This document shows, one piece after another, positions 5,308 to 11,505 of a stretch of 11,505 nucleotides of DNA. Source of the DNA: Kiritimatiellia bacterium (GTDB lineage: Bacteria > Verrucomicrobiota > Kiritimatiellia > SLAD01). Every line of letters starts with the position of its first letter. Within the stretch, counting starts at the first letter, position 1. Both the position numbers and the translations under genes were made by a program. The notes under the pieces are model-generated. The model saw nothing but the letters and a program-made list of their open reading frames with translations. It did no database searches and was not told the DNA's origin. Location of the stretch: the NCBI GenBank assembly GCA_007128275.1, contig SKXR01000113.1, forward strand, positions 1-11,505, read 5' to 3'.

Positions 5308-5363
5308 CCCTCCCCCACACTCTTGCAAGAGATTGACCCATCGCAGATTGCGGTGGGTTTTTT
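5204..5363 (+). promoter_or_regulatory. Candidate leucine attenuator: mutually exclusive 1:2, 2:3 and 3:4 pairings
   Basis: Segment 1 (5204-5212, CCATCGCGA) pairs with segment 2 (5279-5287, TCGCGATGG) over 9 bp, plus a U-G pair at 5203/5288. Segment 2 (5281-5288, GCGATGGG) also pairs with segment 3 (5337-5344, CCCATCGC) over 8 Watson-Crick bp. Segment 3 (5336-5345) pairs with segment 4 (5349-5358) over 10 bp as the terminator stem. Additional small hairpins (5226-5230/5238-5242 and 5257-5261/5265-5269) lie inside the 1:2 loop. A ribosome stalled at Leu codons 12-15 would cover about 5205-5235 and hide segment 1, freeing segment 2 to pair with segment 3 and prevent termination. Without stalling, 1:2 forms and the terminator forms. 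No T-box or riboswitch consensus was recognised. Confidence 0.6.
5336..5363 (+). terminator. Strong intrinsic terminator upstream of leuA
   Basis: ACCCATCGCA (5336-5345) and TGCGGTGGGT (5349-5358) form a 10-bp stem with one G-U pair and a GAT loop, followed by an unbroken run of six T (5358-5363) and then GTTGTTG. It is the clearest intrinsic terminator in the window. It lies 57 nt before the leuA start and downstream of the leuA-side promoter, so it must act on the leader transcript and not on the previous gene alone. Confidence 0.85.
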
Positions 5364-5420
5364 GTTGTTGTGGGCAGGCCGAAAGAAACGTACATAGAAT
5401 GAAACCGATTGAGAAATATC

Positions 5421-7007
5421 ATGAAGAAGAAGACTGATAACCGTGTCGTCATATTCGATACCACCCTGCGTGACGGGGAACAATGCCCTGGCGCGAGCAT
5501 GGGGTTGCGGGAAAAGCTGGAAGTGGCCCGTCAACTGGCCAGGCTGAAGGTGGATATCATTGAAGCCGGATTCCCGATCGCGTCACCCGGCGATTTTGAA
5601 GCCGTACGCGCCGTCTCGGAACAGGTGAAGGGTCCGATCATTGCGGGGCTGGCCCGTTGTTTGGAGAAGGATATTGTGCGCGCTGCGGAGGCGGTGGAAC
5701 CGGCCGGAAGCCGGGGCCGCATCCACGTGTTTCTGGCTACGTCGGCGATTCACCGCCAATACAAGCTGCGCAAGGCGAAAGAAGAAATCGTCAAGCAGGC
5801 GGCGGTCGGGGTGGCCATGGCCAGGAAGTATGTCGAAGACGTGCAATTCAGTCCGGAGGACGCGTCGCGCACGGAACCGGAGTTTCTGGCCGAGGTATGC
5901 CGCGCCGCGATCGATGCGGGAGCCACCACGATCAACATCCCCGACACCGTGGGCTATGCCGTACCGGAAGAATTCGGCGCCCTGATTGGATACCTGCATG
6001 AACACGTGCAAGGGATTCATGAAGTGACCGTGCATGTGCATTGCCATAACGATCTGGGCCTGGCTGTGGCCAATTCGCTGGCGGCCGTCAAGAACGGCGC
6101 GCGCGGGATCGAATGCACGATCAACGGTCTGGGTGAACGCGCGGGCAATTGTTCGCTGGAAGAGGTGGTCATGGCGATGCGCACCCGCCACGATTTCTAT
6201 GATCTGTCCACGGGCATCAAGACCCGGGAAATCTTCCGTGCAAGCCGATTGGTCAGTCAATTGACCGGGATGGTCGTCCAGCGGAACAAGGCCATTGTGG
6301 GCGCCAACGCGTTTGCCCACGAATCCGGCATTCACCAGGACGGCATGCTGAAGGAGCGAAGCACCTACGAGATCATGCAACCGGAAGATGTCGGCATTTC
6401 CGGCACGGAACTGGTGTTGGGCAAACATTCCGGGCGCCATGCGTTCTCGAACCATCTCCACAAACTGGGCTTCCGCCTGAGCACCGAGGAACTGGCCAAG
6501 GCGTACGATGCATTCATAGAATTGGCGGACAAGAAGAAGACCATCTACGACGACGATCTGGTCGCCATTGTGCAGCAACAGATGACGGAAGCGCCCCCCA
6601 TCTATACGTTGCAGTATCTGCACGTCTCCACGGGCTCGGACACCGTGCCGACGGCCACGGTTCGTCTGCAGCGCAATGAGGAACTCATGCAGGACGCGGC
6701 CTGCGGGGACGGTCCCGTGGATGCGGCCCTGAAGACCATCGACCGCATATGCAATCTCCAAGGGCGCCTGCTGGACTTCACTTTACAGGCCATCACGAGC
6801 GGGAAAGACGCCTTGGGCGAAGTGAGCATTCGAGTGGACTTCGGAGACCAAATCGTAAATGGTAAAGCCTCCAGCACCGACATCGTCGAAGCGGGGGCGC
6901 GCGCGTACGTGAATTGCATCAACCGTTATCTGGCCGACCATATGGATGCTGAGCCCGCGGTCCCCTCGGCAAAGCCCAAACGGAAAGCCGGCAGCAAGAA
7001 GAAATAG
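5421..7007 (+). CDS. leuA: 2-isopropylmalate synthase
   Basis: LeuA condenses 2-oxoisovalerate and acetyl-CoA to 2-isopropylmalate, the committed cytoplasmic step of leucine biosynthesis. The 528-aa protein matches the long bacterial LeuA type (TIGR00973-like). The TIM-barrel has FDTTLRDGEQ (12-21), the metal-binding HCHND (207-211), then GLGERAGNCSLEEVVMAMRTR and NKAIVGANAFAHESGIHQDG. Next come the subdomain with LGKHSGRHAF and a C-terminal leucine-binding regulatory domain (about 390-500; GEVSIRVDFGDQIVNGKASSTDIVEA), so feedback inhibition is expected. The last 20 residues are Lys/Pro-rich (AKPKRKAGSKKK). The start at ATG 5421 gives the usual short N terminus; TTG 5409 is also in frame, and the ribosome site is weak (GAGAAA, 5411-5416). 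It is preceded by the candidate leucine attenuator. Homocitrate or citramalate synthase is less likely given the end-to-end LeuA match. Confidence 0.95.
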   Translation: MKKKTDNRVVIFDTTLRDGEQCPGASMGLREKLEVARQLARLKVDIIEAGFPIASPGDFEAVRAVSEQVKGPIIAGLARCLEKDIVRAAEAVEPAGSRGRIHVFLATSAIHRQYKLRKAKEEIVKQAAVGVAMARKYVEDVQFSPEDASRTEPEFLAEVCRAAIDAGATTINIPDTVGYAVPEEFGALIGYLHEHVQGIHEVTVHVHCHNDLGLAVANSLAAVKNGARGIECTINGLGERAGNCSLEEVVMAMRTRHDFYDLSTGIKTREIFRASRLVSQLTGMVVQRNKAIVGANAFAHESGIHQDGMLKERSTYEIMQPEDVGISGTELVLGKHSGRHAFSNHLHKLGFRLSTEELAKAYDAFIELADKKKTIYDDDLVAIVQQQMTEAPPIYTLQYLHVSTGSDTVPTATVRLQRNEELMQDAACGDGPVDAALKTIDRICNLQGRLLDFTLQAITSGKDALGEVSIRVDFGDQIVNGKASSTDIVEAGARAYVNCINRYLADHMDAEPAVPSAKPKRKAGSKKK

Positions 7008-7008
7008 T

Positions 7009-7866
7009 ATGGCACTGAGCGGACATACCAAACCTTTCGCCGTACTGGGACATCCGATCGGGCATTCCCTGTCGCCGGTGATGCACAACGCATCCTTCGC
7101 GGCACTGAATATGGACGCGATCTATCTGGCGTTTGACGTGCATCCCAGCCGATTGACGGAAGTCTTGCTGGCCATGCGCGATATGGGCTTTCAAGGCGTA
7201 AACCTCACGGTACCCTTGAAGGAAGTCGCCTTCGCGGAATTGTCCCGCCTCGATGAATCGGCACGCTTGCTGGGCGCGGTGAACACCGTAGCTTTCAAGC
7301 CTGACGGGATGGTCGGTTACAACACGGACGGCGACGGTTTCCTGACGGCCGTGGACGAGGCTTTCGGTCCTTCGATTCGTGACGAATCCGTCTTCGTGCT
7401 AGGCACGGGCGGCGCGGGCCGCGCGGTGGCCTTGGTCTGCGCCAAGCAGGGCGCACAACGCATTGTCCTGTCGGATCTGGACCGCCCGCGTTCACAGAAG
7501 GTCGCCGAGGACATTCACGCGGCCTATCCCGCGGTGGCCGTGGAGGTGGTCGATTCCGCGTCCCCCATCGATGCGGCGCATGCAGCGGACGTGCTGGTCC
7601 AGTCCACGCCCGTCGGCATGCAGGAATCGGACGCCTCCCTGCTGGGACCGGAAGCGTTTCGCGAGGGGCAGAAGGTATTCGATCTCATCTACATGTATCC
7701 GGAGACCGCCTTCCTGCGGACGGCCCGCGAGGCGGGTGCGAAGACGGCGAACGGTTTGGGGATGTTGCTCCATCAGGGGGCGCGCGCCTTCACCATCTGG
7801 ACGGGAGAAGAACCTTCGGTGCCCAGCATGCGGGCCGCGCTGGAGAAAGCGGTATACGGCCTATGA
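7009..7866 (+). CDS. aroE: Shikimate dehydrogenase (NADP+)
   Basis: AroE reduces 3-dehydroshikimate to shikimate with NADPH, the fourth step of the shikimate pathway in the cytoplasm. Of 285 aa, the substrate domain shows LGHPIGHSLSPVMHN (13-27), the catalytic lysine K71 in NLTVPLKE, N92 in GAVNT, and D107 in NTDGDGF. The nucleotide-binding domain starts with LGTGGAGRAV (131-140). The C-terminal NGLGMLLHQGARAF motif, which closes back onto the active site, is complete. The ATG at 7009 is 1 nt after the leuA stop (7005-7007), so the two are co-transcribed; an in-frame ATG at 6946 lies inside leuA and adds residues that no family member needs. The gene overlaps the prepilin peptidase gene by 4 nt. 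Confidence 0.95.
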   Translation: MALSGHTKPFAVLGHPIGHSLSPVMHNASFAALNMDAIYLAFDVHPSRLTEVLLAMRDMGFQGVNLTVPLKEVAFAELSRLDESARLLGAVNTVAFKPDGMVGYNTDGDGFLTAVDEAFGPSIRDESVFVLGTGGAGRAVALVCAKQGAQRIVLSDLDRPRSQKVAEDIHAAYPAVAVEVVDSASPIDAAHAADVLVQSTPVGMQESDASLLGPEAFREGQKVFDLIYMYPETAFLRTAREAGAKTANGLGMLLHQGARAFTIWTGEEPSVPSMRAALEKAVYGL

Positions 7867-8684
7867 GCGAGTGGTCACCCGCCCTGCAGCTCTACTTCTC
7901 CCTGCTCGCGCTTTTCGGGGGCGCCTGTGTCGGCAGCTTCCTGAACGTCTGCATCCATCGCATCCCCCGGAATCAATCGGTTGTCCGACCTCGTTCCCAT
8001 TGTCCGTACTGCGAAACGATGATCGCCTGGTACGACAACATTCCAATCATCAGCTATCTGCTGCTCGGGGGGAAATGCCGCCATTGCCGCGTCGCCATTT
8101 CGCCTCGCTACACCGTGGTGGAGGCGTTGACCGCTTTTCTTTTCATTGCGCTCTGGCTGAAGTACGGCTGGTCCATCCTCACCCCCGTGTACATGCTCGT
8201 CACCGGAGGCTTGATTTTGGCCACGTTCGTGGATTTGGAACACATGATCATTCCCGACCGCGTAAGCATCGGGGGCATGCTCGCCGGTCTCGTACTGAGT
8301 GCGGCCGTCCCGGCGCTTCATGGCGAGGTGCGGGCCTTCGACGGCGTCATTGCCTCCGTCATCGGGCTGGCCACCGGAGCGGGTGCGCTGTGGTTGGTGG
8401 CGGTGTTCGGCAAGATGGCGTTTAAGAAGGACGCCATGGGATTCGGCGATGTGAAATTGCTCGGTGCCATCGGCGCGTTCATGGGTTGGCAAGGCGTCTT
8501 ATTCACGATCATGCTCTCCTCGCTCGCCGGCTCGCTCGTGGGCCTGTTATTTATTTTCAGCGGACGCCATGAATGGCAAAGCCGCATTCCGTACGGGCCT
8601 TACCTGGCGCTCGCGGCCGTGATTTGGATCATCTGGGGTATGGAATGGTGGGACGCGTATATACGATGGATGTCAGGAGCCTAA
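7863..8684 (+). CDS. pilD: Type IV prepilin peptidase / N-methyltransferase (A24 family)
   Basis: This 273-aa inner-membrane aspartic protease cleaves the leader of type IV pilins and type II secretion pseudopilins after Gly and methylates the new N terminus. The N-terminal methyltransferase domain has GSFLNVCIHRIPR (24-36) and two zinc-type pairs, CPYC (47-50) and CRHC (72-75). The catalytic aspartates are D124 in FVDLEHMIIPD and D196 in GFGDVKLLGAIGAFMGW. About seven to eight hydrophobic helices are visible, and RIPYGPYLALAA near the C terminus is typical. It overlaps aroE by 4 nt (ATGA) and is 2 nt from aroK, so it is inside an amino-acid biosynthesis operon. No pilin or secretion gene is in the window. 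The symbol pilD is by family; a gspO-type role cannot be excluded. Confidence 0.93.
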   Translation: MSEWSPALQLYFSLLALFGGACVGSFLNVCIHRIPRNQSVVRPRSHCPYCETMIAWYDNIPIISYLLLGGKCRHCRVAISPRYTVVEALTAFLFIALWLKYGWSILTPVYMLVTGGLILATFVDLEHMIIPDRVSIGGMLAGLVLSAAVPALHGEVRAFDGVIASVIGLATGAGALWLVAVFGKMAFKKDAMGFGDVKLLGAIGAFMGWQGVLFTIMLSSLAGSLVGLLFIFSGRHEWQSRIPYGPYLALAAVIWIIWGMEWWDAYIRWMSGA

Positions 8685-8686
8685 TC

Positions 8687-9208
8687 ATGGGAAAGAATAT
8701 TATCTTGGTGGGATTCATGGGAACCGGGAAAAGTGTTACCGGACGTATTGTGGCAAATCAATTGGAGCGCGAATTCATCGACATGGACTCGTTGATCGAG
8801 GAGCGCGCCGGCAAGAAAATATCCGAGATCTTCGCGGATGAGGGCGAAGCGCATTTCCGATCGCTGGAACGGGCCTTGGTACAGGAACTCAGCGCCCGCG
8901 AGGATCTCGTCATCGCCACGGGCGGCGGCATCGTTCTGAATCCCGACAACATCAGCGATTTCAGCAAGACCGGCGTCGTGATCTGTTTGCATGCGGATCC
9001 GGATACCATTCTGAAACGCGTCGCCAAGGATTCGCATCGTCCCCTGTTGGAAGGGGATGACGACAAGATCAAGGCCATCCGCGCCTTGCTGGCCAAACGC
9101 GACAAGCTGTATCAGGCCATTCCGCTACAGATCGAAACGTCCAACCATACTGCGCGCGAAACGGCCCAGGAAGTCGTCGCCCTCTATCTCGGCCAAACCC
9201 GCTTCTGA
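8687..9208 (+). CDS. aroK: Shikimate kinase
   Basis: AroK phosphorylates shikimate with ATP to shikimate 3-phosphate, the step directly after AroE. The 173-aa protein is of normal length. The P-loop is GFMGTGKS (9-16). Shikimate-binding residues are D34 (FIDMDS), R58 (EAHFRSLE) and the GGG at 79-81 (ATGGGIV). The lid arginine is R118 (SHRPLL), and R138 (LLAKRDKLY) closes the substrate site. The ATG at 8687 has a good AGGAG site at 8675-8679, located within the end of the prepilin peptidase gene; a longer in-frame start at 8573 lies well inside that gene and is rejected. It ends the operon; no convincing T-run terminator follows, only repeat-rich DNA. Its co-occurrence with aroE makes two successive shikimate steps in one transcript. 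Confidence 0.95.
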   Translation: MGKNIILVGFMGTGKSVTGRIVANQLEREFIDMDSLIEERAGKKISEIFADEGEAHFRSLERALVQELSAREDLVIATGGGIVLNPDNISDFSKTGVVICLHADPDTILKRVAKDSHRPLLEGDDDKIKAIRALLAKRDKLYQAIPLQIETSNHTARETAQEVVALYLGQTRF

Positions 9209-9267
9209 GGCCACGGCCTAATTCTCTTCAGACACCCGCCTTCGCCATGCCTGCGGCGTGGCAAGAA

Positions 9268-9412
9268 GCGTCGCCCTCCAGCTTGCGTGGTCACTCTCTG
9301 CTTGGAGGGCGAGGCTTCTGCCGAGCCTTTCCCTGCATGCTCCCGCGGCTCCGCGGAGCGTCGCCCTCCAGCTTGCGCGGTCACTCTCTGCTTGTGCATG
9401 CTCCCGCGGCTC
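9268..9412. repeat. Mosaic dispersed repeat between aroK and the membrane protein gene
   Basis: A 37-bp unit (9268-9304) recurs at 9358-9394, exactly 90 bp later, with one mismatch (9288/9378). A second, 18-bp unit (9334-9351) recurs at 9395-9412 with a different offset (61 bp), so the block is a mosaic. TCGCCCTCCA (9271-9280) and TGGAGGGCGA (9303-9312) form a perfect 10-bp inverted repeat. 9304-9327 (GGAGGGCGAGGC then TTCTGCCGAGCC) is a relative of the core repeat at 94-120 and 231-257. The whole gap 9209-9504 shows no credible gene. Confidence 0.75.
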
Positions 9413-9504
9413 AAGAAAGGTCGTGGGGGCGCACAAGATACGAGAAGGGCACCTGAAAACGGATGAAGCGGAGATCGGTGGAGGAGAACGGCGACGAGAG
9501 CGGA

Positions 9505-10044
9505 TCAATACACCGTCACGGCCAGTGCAATCAGCAGCGCACCAAACGATAGCAATGCGCCGAAGACGGGAGAGCGCCGATTCCCTGCAAACACCCATGC
9601 CACCGTGTGGCGGAACCGGTACGGGCTGAGCACCAGGATCATGGCCCATACAATCCACACATAGACGAACACCGTCAGCACCAGTCGCCAGTCGGATTCA
9701 TGCCAGCGGGCGGCGTTCAGCGCGGGATTGGCGATCAACAAGAGGAATCCGCCCAACATGCGCGGCGCCAGCAATTCATCCATGAACACAAGGACGGCGA
9801 AGAACGTGGCCGGCGCGAGGATGTAGAGCAAGGGTTTGATCCATTCAAACCGTCCCAAGGGGGCATGATACACCATGATCGCCACCCAGAGGACGTTGAT
9901 CAGGGTGAACGCCACCGCCGCCGCGCGATTCCGCGGAAACGCATCGAGCACGCGGCGCAGCGACGCCGGCCTGAACACGCCCGCCCCACCGAGTATCAGC
10001 GCCGTAAAGCCGACCAGCAGGGCTATGAATGTCAATGAATACAT
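9505..10044 (-). CDS. Small integral membrane protein, function unknown
   Basis: The 179-aa protein is highly hydrophobic, with four to five predicted membrane helices: about 4-23 (FIALLVGFTALILGGAGVF), 43-62, 70-90, 118-138 (VFVYVWIVWAMILVLSP) and 160-178. A charged loop with LGRFEWIKPLLYILAP (about 62-78), the segment FMDELLAPRMLGG (about 86-98) and a Trp/Arg-rich loop NAARWHESDWRL look conserved, and I recall similar proteins in Verrucomicrobiota-like genomes. No catalytic motif is visible. The start ATG at 10044 gives a natural N-terminal helix; no clear ribosome site is seen. It is divergent from the RRM gene and convergent with aroK, so it is probably expressed alone from a promoter near 10111. 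Confidence 0.75.
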   Translation of the reverse strand: MYSLTFIALLVGFTALILGGAGVFRPASLRRVLDAFPRNRAAAVAFTLINVLWVAIMVYHAPLGRFEWIKPLLYILAPATFFAVLVFMDELLAPRMLGGFLLLIANPALNAARWHESDWRLVLTVFVYVWIVWAMILVLSPYRFRHTVAWVFAGNRRSPVFGALLSFGALLIALAVTVY

Positions 10045-10110
10045 AGGATATCAATCGATTTGAACCGTCGAAGGCGCATACTTTACCTTTCTGCCGGTTC
10101 TTTGCAAAGG

Positions 10111-10116
10111 ATTATA
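10111..10116 (-). promoter_or_regulatory. Possible -10 element for the membrane protein gene
   Basis: On the minus strand this reads TATAAT exactly, 67 nt before the gene's start codon. The hexamers 17-18 nt upstream do not resemble TTGACA, so the assignment rests on the -10 alone. Confidence 0.3.
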
Positions 10117-10198
10117 CGCGGCGGCGGAGAATACCACATTACAGAACTGTTTTTCCATATTTGTACAGGCGGCGCCTCAAGTTTCTGTCGAAATAGTA

Positions 10199-10226
10199 TT
10201 GATGTTGCGGGGCCATCGATTATAGT
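10199..10226 (+). promoter_or_regulatory. Possible promoter of the RRM protein gene
   Basis: TTGATG (10199-10204), a 16-nt spacer and TATAGT (10221-10226) match the sigma70 pattern at 4 and 5 of 6 positions. Transcription would start near 10233, giving a leader of about 137 nt. The gap 10045-10369 holds otherwise only the minus-strand -10 and the leader hairpin at 10275-10299; no small gene is convincing there. Confidence 0.4.
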
Positions 10227-10274
10227 TCGTCTGCTAGCCAAAAGAAGACGACTGCGGTAAGTAGAGAAATCAAC

Positions 10275-10299
10275 AATCGGCGCCCTGCGGCGACCGATT
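10275..10299 (+). other. Stem-loop in the leader of the RRM protein mRNA
   Basis: AATCGGCGCC (10275-10284) pairs with GGCG-A-CCGATT (10289-10299) to form a 10-bp stem with a single bulged A and a CTGC loop. It lies about 70 nt before the start codon and has no T-run. Long structured leaders are common in mRNAs of cold-induced RNA-binding proteins, so this may be a post-transcriptional control element or a site bound by the protein itself. Confidence 0.45.
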
Positions 10300-10369
10300 C
10301 ATAATGCCCGAACGAATCTGGCGCTTAGTCGTGGCCTTCATTGCGCAGCAGAAAGAGAAGAGAGAGAAG

Positions 10370-10786
10370 ATGGGTACAAAGTTATACGTAGGCAATCTGT
10401 CCTACCAAACCACGGAAGGTGACCTCCGCAGTCATTTCGAACAGGTGGGGACAGTGCAGTCCTGCGATCTTGTCTTGGACAAGTTCACCAGCAAATCCCG
10501 AGGTTTCGCATTCGTGGAAATGGGTTCACAAGAAGAAGCGGACAACGCGGCCCGGGAATTGAACGGCAAGGAATTTGATGGCCGGGCTCTGGTCATCAAT
10601 GAAGCGCGGCCCCGCGAAGAACGCGGCCCCCGTCAAGGCGGTGGCGGCGGTGGCGGGTACGGCGGCGGCGGTGGTGGCGGATACGGCGGCGGTGGTGGTG
10701 GCGGTGGTCATCGCAGCGGCGGCGGTAGCGGCAAAGGCAGTCGGCGCGGCGTACGCAACGAAAAGCGCGGTGGCGGCGGCTGGTAA
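10370..10786 (+). CDS. RRM-type RNA-binding protein with glycine-rich tail
   Basis: The 138-aa protein carries one RNA-recognition motif at 4-80, with RNP2 LYVGNL (5-10) and RNP1 RGFAFVEM (44-51), including the aromatic residues that stack on RNA bases. Single-RRM proteins with a Gly-rich tail are known in cyanobacteria and several other bacteria, often cold-induced and thought to act as RNA chaperones. The tail (81-138) starts with an Arg/Glu-rich linker (ARPREERGPRQ). It then has three glycine blocks of 7, 7 and 8 residues separated by Tyr, followed by a basic end (KGSRRGVRNEKRGGGGW). The glycine runs are encoded by GGC/GGT triplet repeats and could vary in length. The start at ATG 10370 begins the RRM directly; an in-frame ATG at 10304 would add 22 residues not typical of the family. 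The ribosome site is weak (GAGAGAAG). Confidence 0.93.
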   Translation: MGTKLYVGNLSYQTTEGDLRSHFEQVGTVQSCDLVLDKFTSKSRGFAFVEMGSQEEADNAARELNGKEFDGRALVINEARPREERGPRQGGGGGGGYGGGGGGGYGGGGGGGGHRSGGGSGKGSRRGVRNEKRGGGGW

Positions 10787-10813
10787 GCAAACTTTCGGCA
10801 GACAATAAGCCGG

Positions 10814-10857
10814 GGGGAGATGGTACGGGGAAACCCGGGTCATCTCCCCTTTTTCTT
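10814..10857 (+). terminator. Intrinsic terminator after the RRM gene
   Basis: GGGGAGATG (10814-10822) and CATCTCCCC (10841-10849) form a perfect 9-bp stem followed by TTTTTCTT. Inside it, CGGG-GAAA-CCCG (10826-10837) adds a second short stem with a GNRA loop. It lies 27 nt after the RRM stop. The T-run overlaps the stop codon of the convergent prmA gene (10856-10858), so the two genes end at the same place. Confidence 0.85.
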
Positions 10858-11505
10858 AGGCCCGCGCAAAGAGCAGTCCCGCCCAATCCCCATCGCCGTC
10901 GCGGACCACTTCCTGCGCGCCGAACCGAATGAAGGTTTCCGCGACGGCATCCACTTCGAATTCACGGATGCCGCTTAGCACCAAGTAGCGACCGGTGGCC
11001 GGCCACAAGACGGACGCGGTTTCCATTAACAGGTTCGCAAAAAGATTGGCGCACACGAGGTCGAACGATTCTCCCCCGTCCCGCGCTTCCGTGATATCGG
11101 CCTGTCGCCACGTCGTCTTCCGGCGCACACCGTTCAACGCCGCATTCTCCGCAGCCTGCGTCAGGCATACGGCGTCGTTGTCCGTGCCCAACACCGAGTC
11201 CATATCCAGCAAGGCGCCGGCCACTCCCAGAATCCCGCTGCCGCAGCCGACGTCCCACATGGACCGGCACGGCCCCGGCGGCGCAAGGCGGTCGATCATT
11301 TCCAGACAAAACCGGGTGGAGAAATGCTCACCCGTACCAAAACTCAGTCCGGGCACAATACGCAACGTTCGACGGTCCGGCTCCCTGTGTTCCGGAAGTT
11401 CCCATGCAGGGACTATCCGCAATCGCTTTCCCACGTTACGCGCCTTGAAATGCAGTTGCCAGAACGCTTGCCAATCACGGCTGTCACACGTGCGCACGGC
11501 GGACG
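10856..11505 (-). CDS. prmA: Ribosomal protein L11 methyltransferase (5' end outside window)
   Basis: PrmA trimethylates ribosomal protein L11 using S-adenosylmethionine. About 216 C-terminal residues are visible; the frame stays open to the window edge and the usual N-terminal L11-recognition domain (about 70 residues in a protein near 290) must lie beyond it, so a GTG at 11497 is not taken as the start. Diagnostic motifs are RDWQAFWQLHFKARNVGKRL and IVPAWE (linker), RIVPGLSFGTGEHFSTRFCLE (PrmA-specific, binds SAM), and WDVGCGSGILGVAGALL (motif I). Then come TDNDAVCLTQAAENAALNGV, DLVCANLFANLL (in place of the more usual NILAGPL) and LVLSGIREFEVDAV. The FANLL variant at the catalytic loop is mildly unusual. 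It converges with the RRM gene over a shared terminator. Confidence 0.9.
   Translation of the reverse strand, partial: SAVRTCDSRDWQAFWQLHFKARNVGKRLRIVPAWELPEHREPDRRTLRIVPGLSFGTGEHFSTRFCLEMIDRLAPPGPCRSMWDVGCGSGILGVAGALLDMDSVLGTDNDAVCLTQAAENAALNGVRRKTTWRQADITEARDGGESFDLVCANLFANLLMETASVLWPATGRYLVLSGIREFEVDAVAETFIRFGAQEVVRDGDGDWAGLLFARA

Noticed and set aside
5181..5363. T-box, SRP RNA or 6S RNA in the leuA leader
   Set aside because: No T-box sequence, no SRP-type GNRA/helix 8 signature, and no single long bulged helix as in 6S; the pairing pattern is instead that of an attenuator. A stand-alone small RNA ending at 5363 remains a lesser alternative.
5195..5437. 80-codon plus-strand frame covering the leuA leader
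   Set aside because: It would be translated through the terminator stem and T-run and into the start of leuA, with a Cys/Arg-rich product; the 39-codon frame ending before the terminator fits the architecture far better.
5583..6761. Long open frame (392 codons) on the minus strand opposite leuA
   Set aside because: It is a mirror of GC-rich coding sequence: the plus strand encodes an unmistakable LeuA over the same span, and the minus-strand product shows no recognisable domain.
9218..9658. Open frames crossing the repeat block after aroK
   Set aside because: They consist of translated repeats (recurring SLSLH- and QAESD-like fragments) and overlap the end of the better-supported membrane protein gene.
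10060..10260. 66-codon frame in the gap between the membrane protein and RRM genes
   Set aside because: It overlaps the predicted promoters, has no ribosome site and no recognisable sequence features.
1..11505. CRISPR array, tRNA, rRNA, insertion sequence or prophage genes
   Set aside because: No regularly spaced repeat-spacer pattern, no tRNA cloverleaf or rRNA-like stretch, and no transposase, integrase or phage proteins were seen on either strand.

Overview
This 11.5 kb stretch reads as a chromosomal segment of a GC-rich, Gram-negative-type bacterium. It holds a type IV prepilin peptidase, a secreted protein with a signal peptide, and housekeeping genes. Intergenic regions carry GC-rich dispersed repeats of the 'GGGCGAGGC..C.G(G)CCGAGCC' and 'CCCCTCC..GGAGGGG' types, and there is a four-to-five-helix membrane protein of a type I associate with Verrucomicrobiota-like genomes. 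Together these suggest the PVC superphylum (Verrucomicrobiota/Kiritimatiellota or a neighbour). That is an inference; no rRNA or other decisive marker lies in the window.

Layout: 1-325 is a non-coding repeat region. 326-3309 (+) is a tight operon: ymdB-type phosphoesterase, xseA, xseB and a gph-like HAD phosphatase. 3310-3678 is a regulatory region with a GC-rich repeat, an extended -10 promoter and two identical 15-bp palindromes. 3679-5030 (+) holds two poorly known proteins, one secreted and one Cys-rich and probably cytoplasmic, separated by a strong UUCG hairpin. 5152-5363 contains a promoter, a 39-codon leucine-rich reading frame and a strong intrinsic terminator. 5421-9208 (+) is a second tight operon: leuA, aroE, prepilin peptidase and aroK. 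9209-9504 is repeat-derived. 9505-10044 (-) is a small membrane protein. 10370-10786 (+) is an RRM RNA-binding protein with a glycine-rich tail and a structured leader. 10856-11505 (-) is prmA, cut by the window end, convergent with the RRM gene across a terminator.

The most notable observation is upstream of leuA. The leader has four segments (5204-5212, 5279-5288, 5336-5345, 5349-5358) that can pair 1:2, 2:3 or 3:4 in mutually exclusive ways, with 3:4 being the terminator. Leucine codons of the short reading frame start 9 nt after segment 1. This is the arrangement of a classical translation-coupled transcription attenuator in front of the committed enzyme of leucine biosynthesis. Because leuA is followed almost without gaps by aroE, the prepilin peptidase gene and aroK, leucine supply would also control shikimate-pathway genes and pilin processing, unless internal promoters exist.
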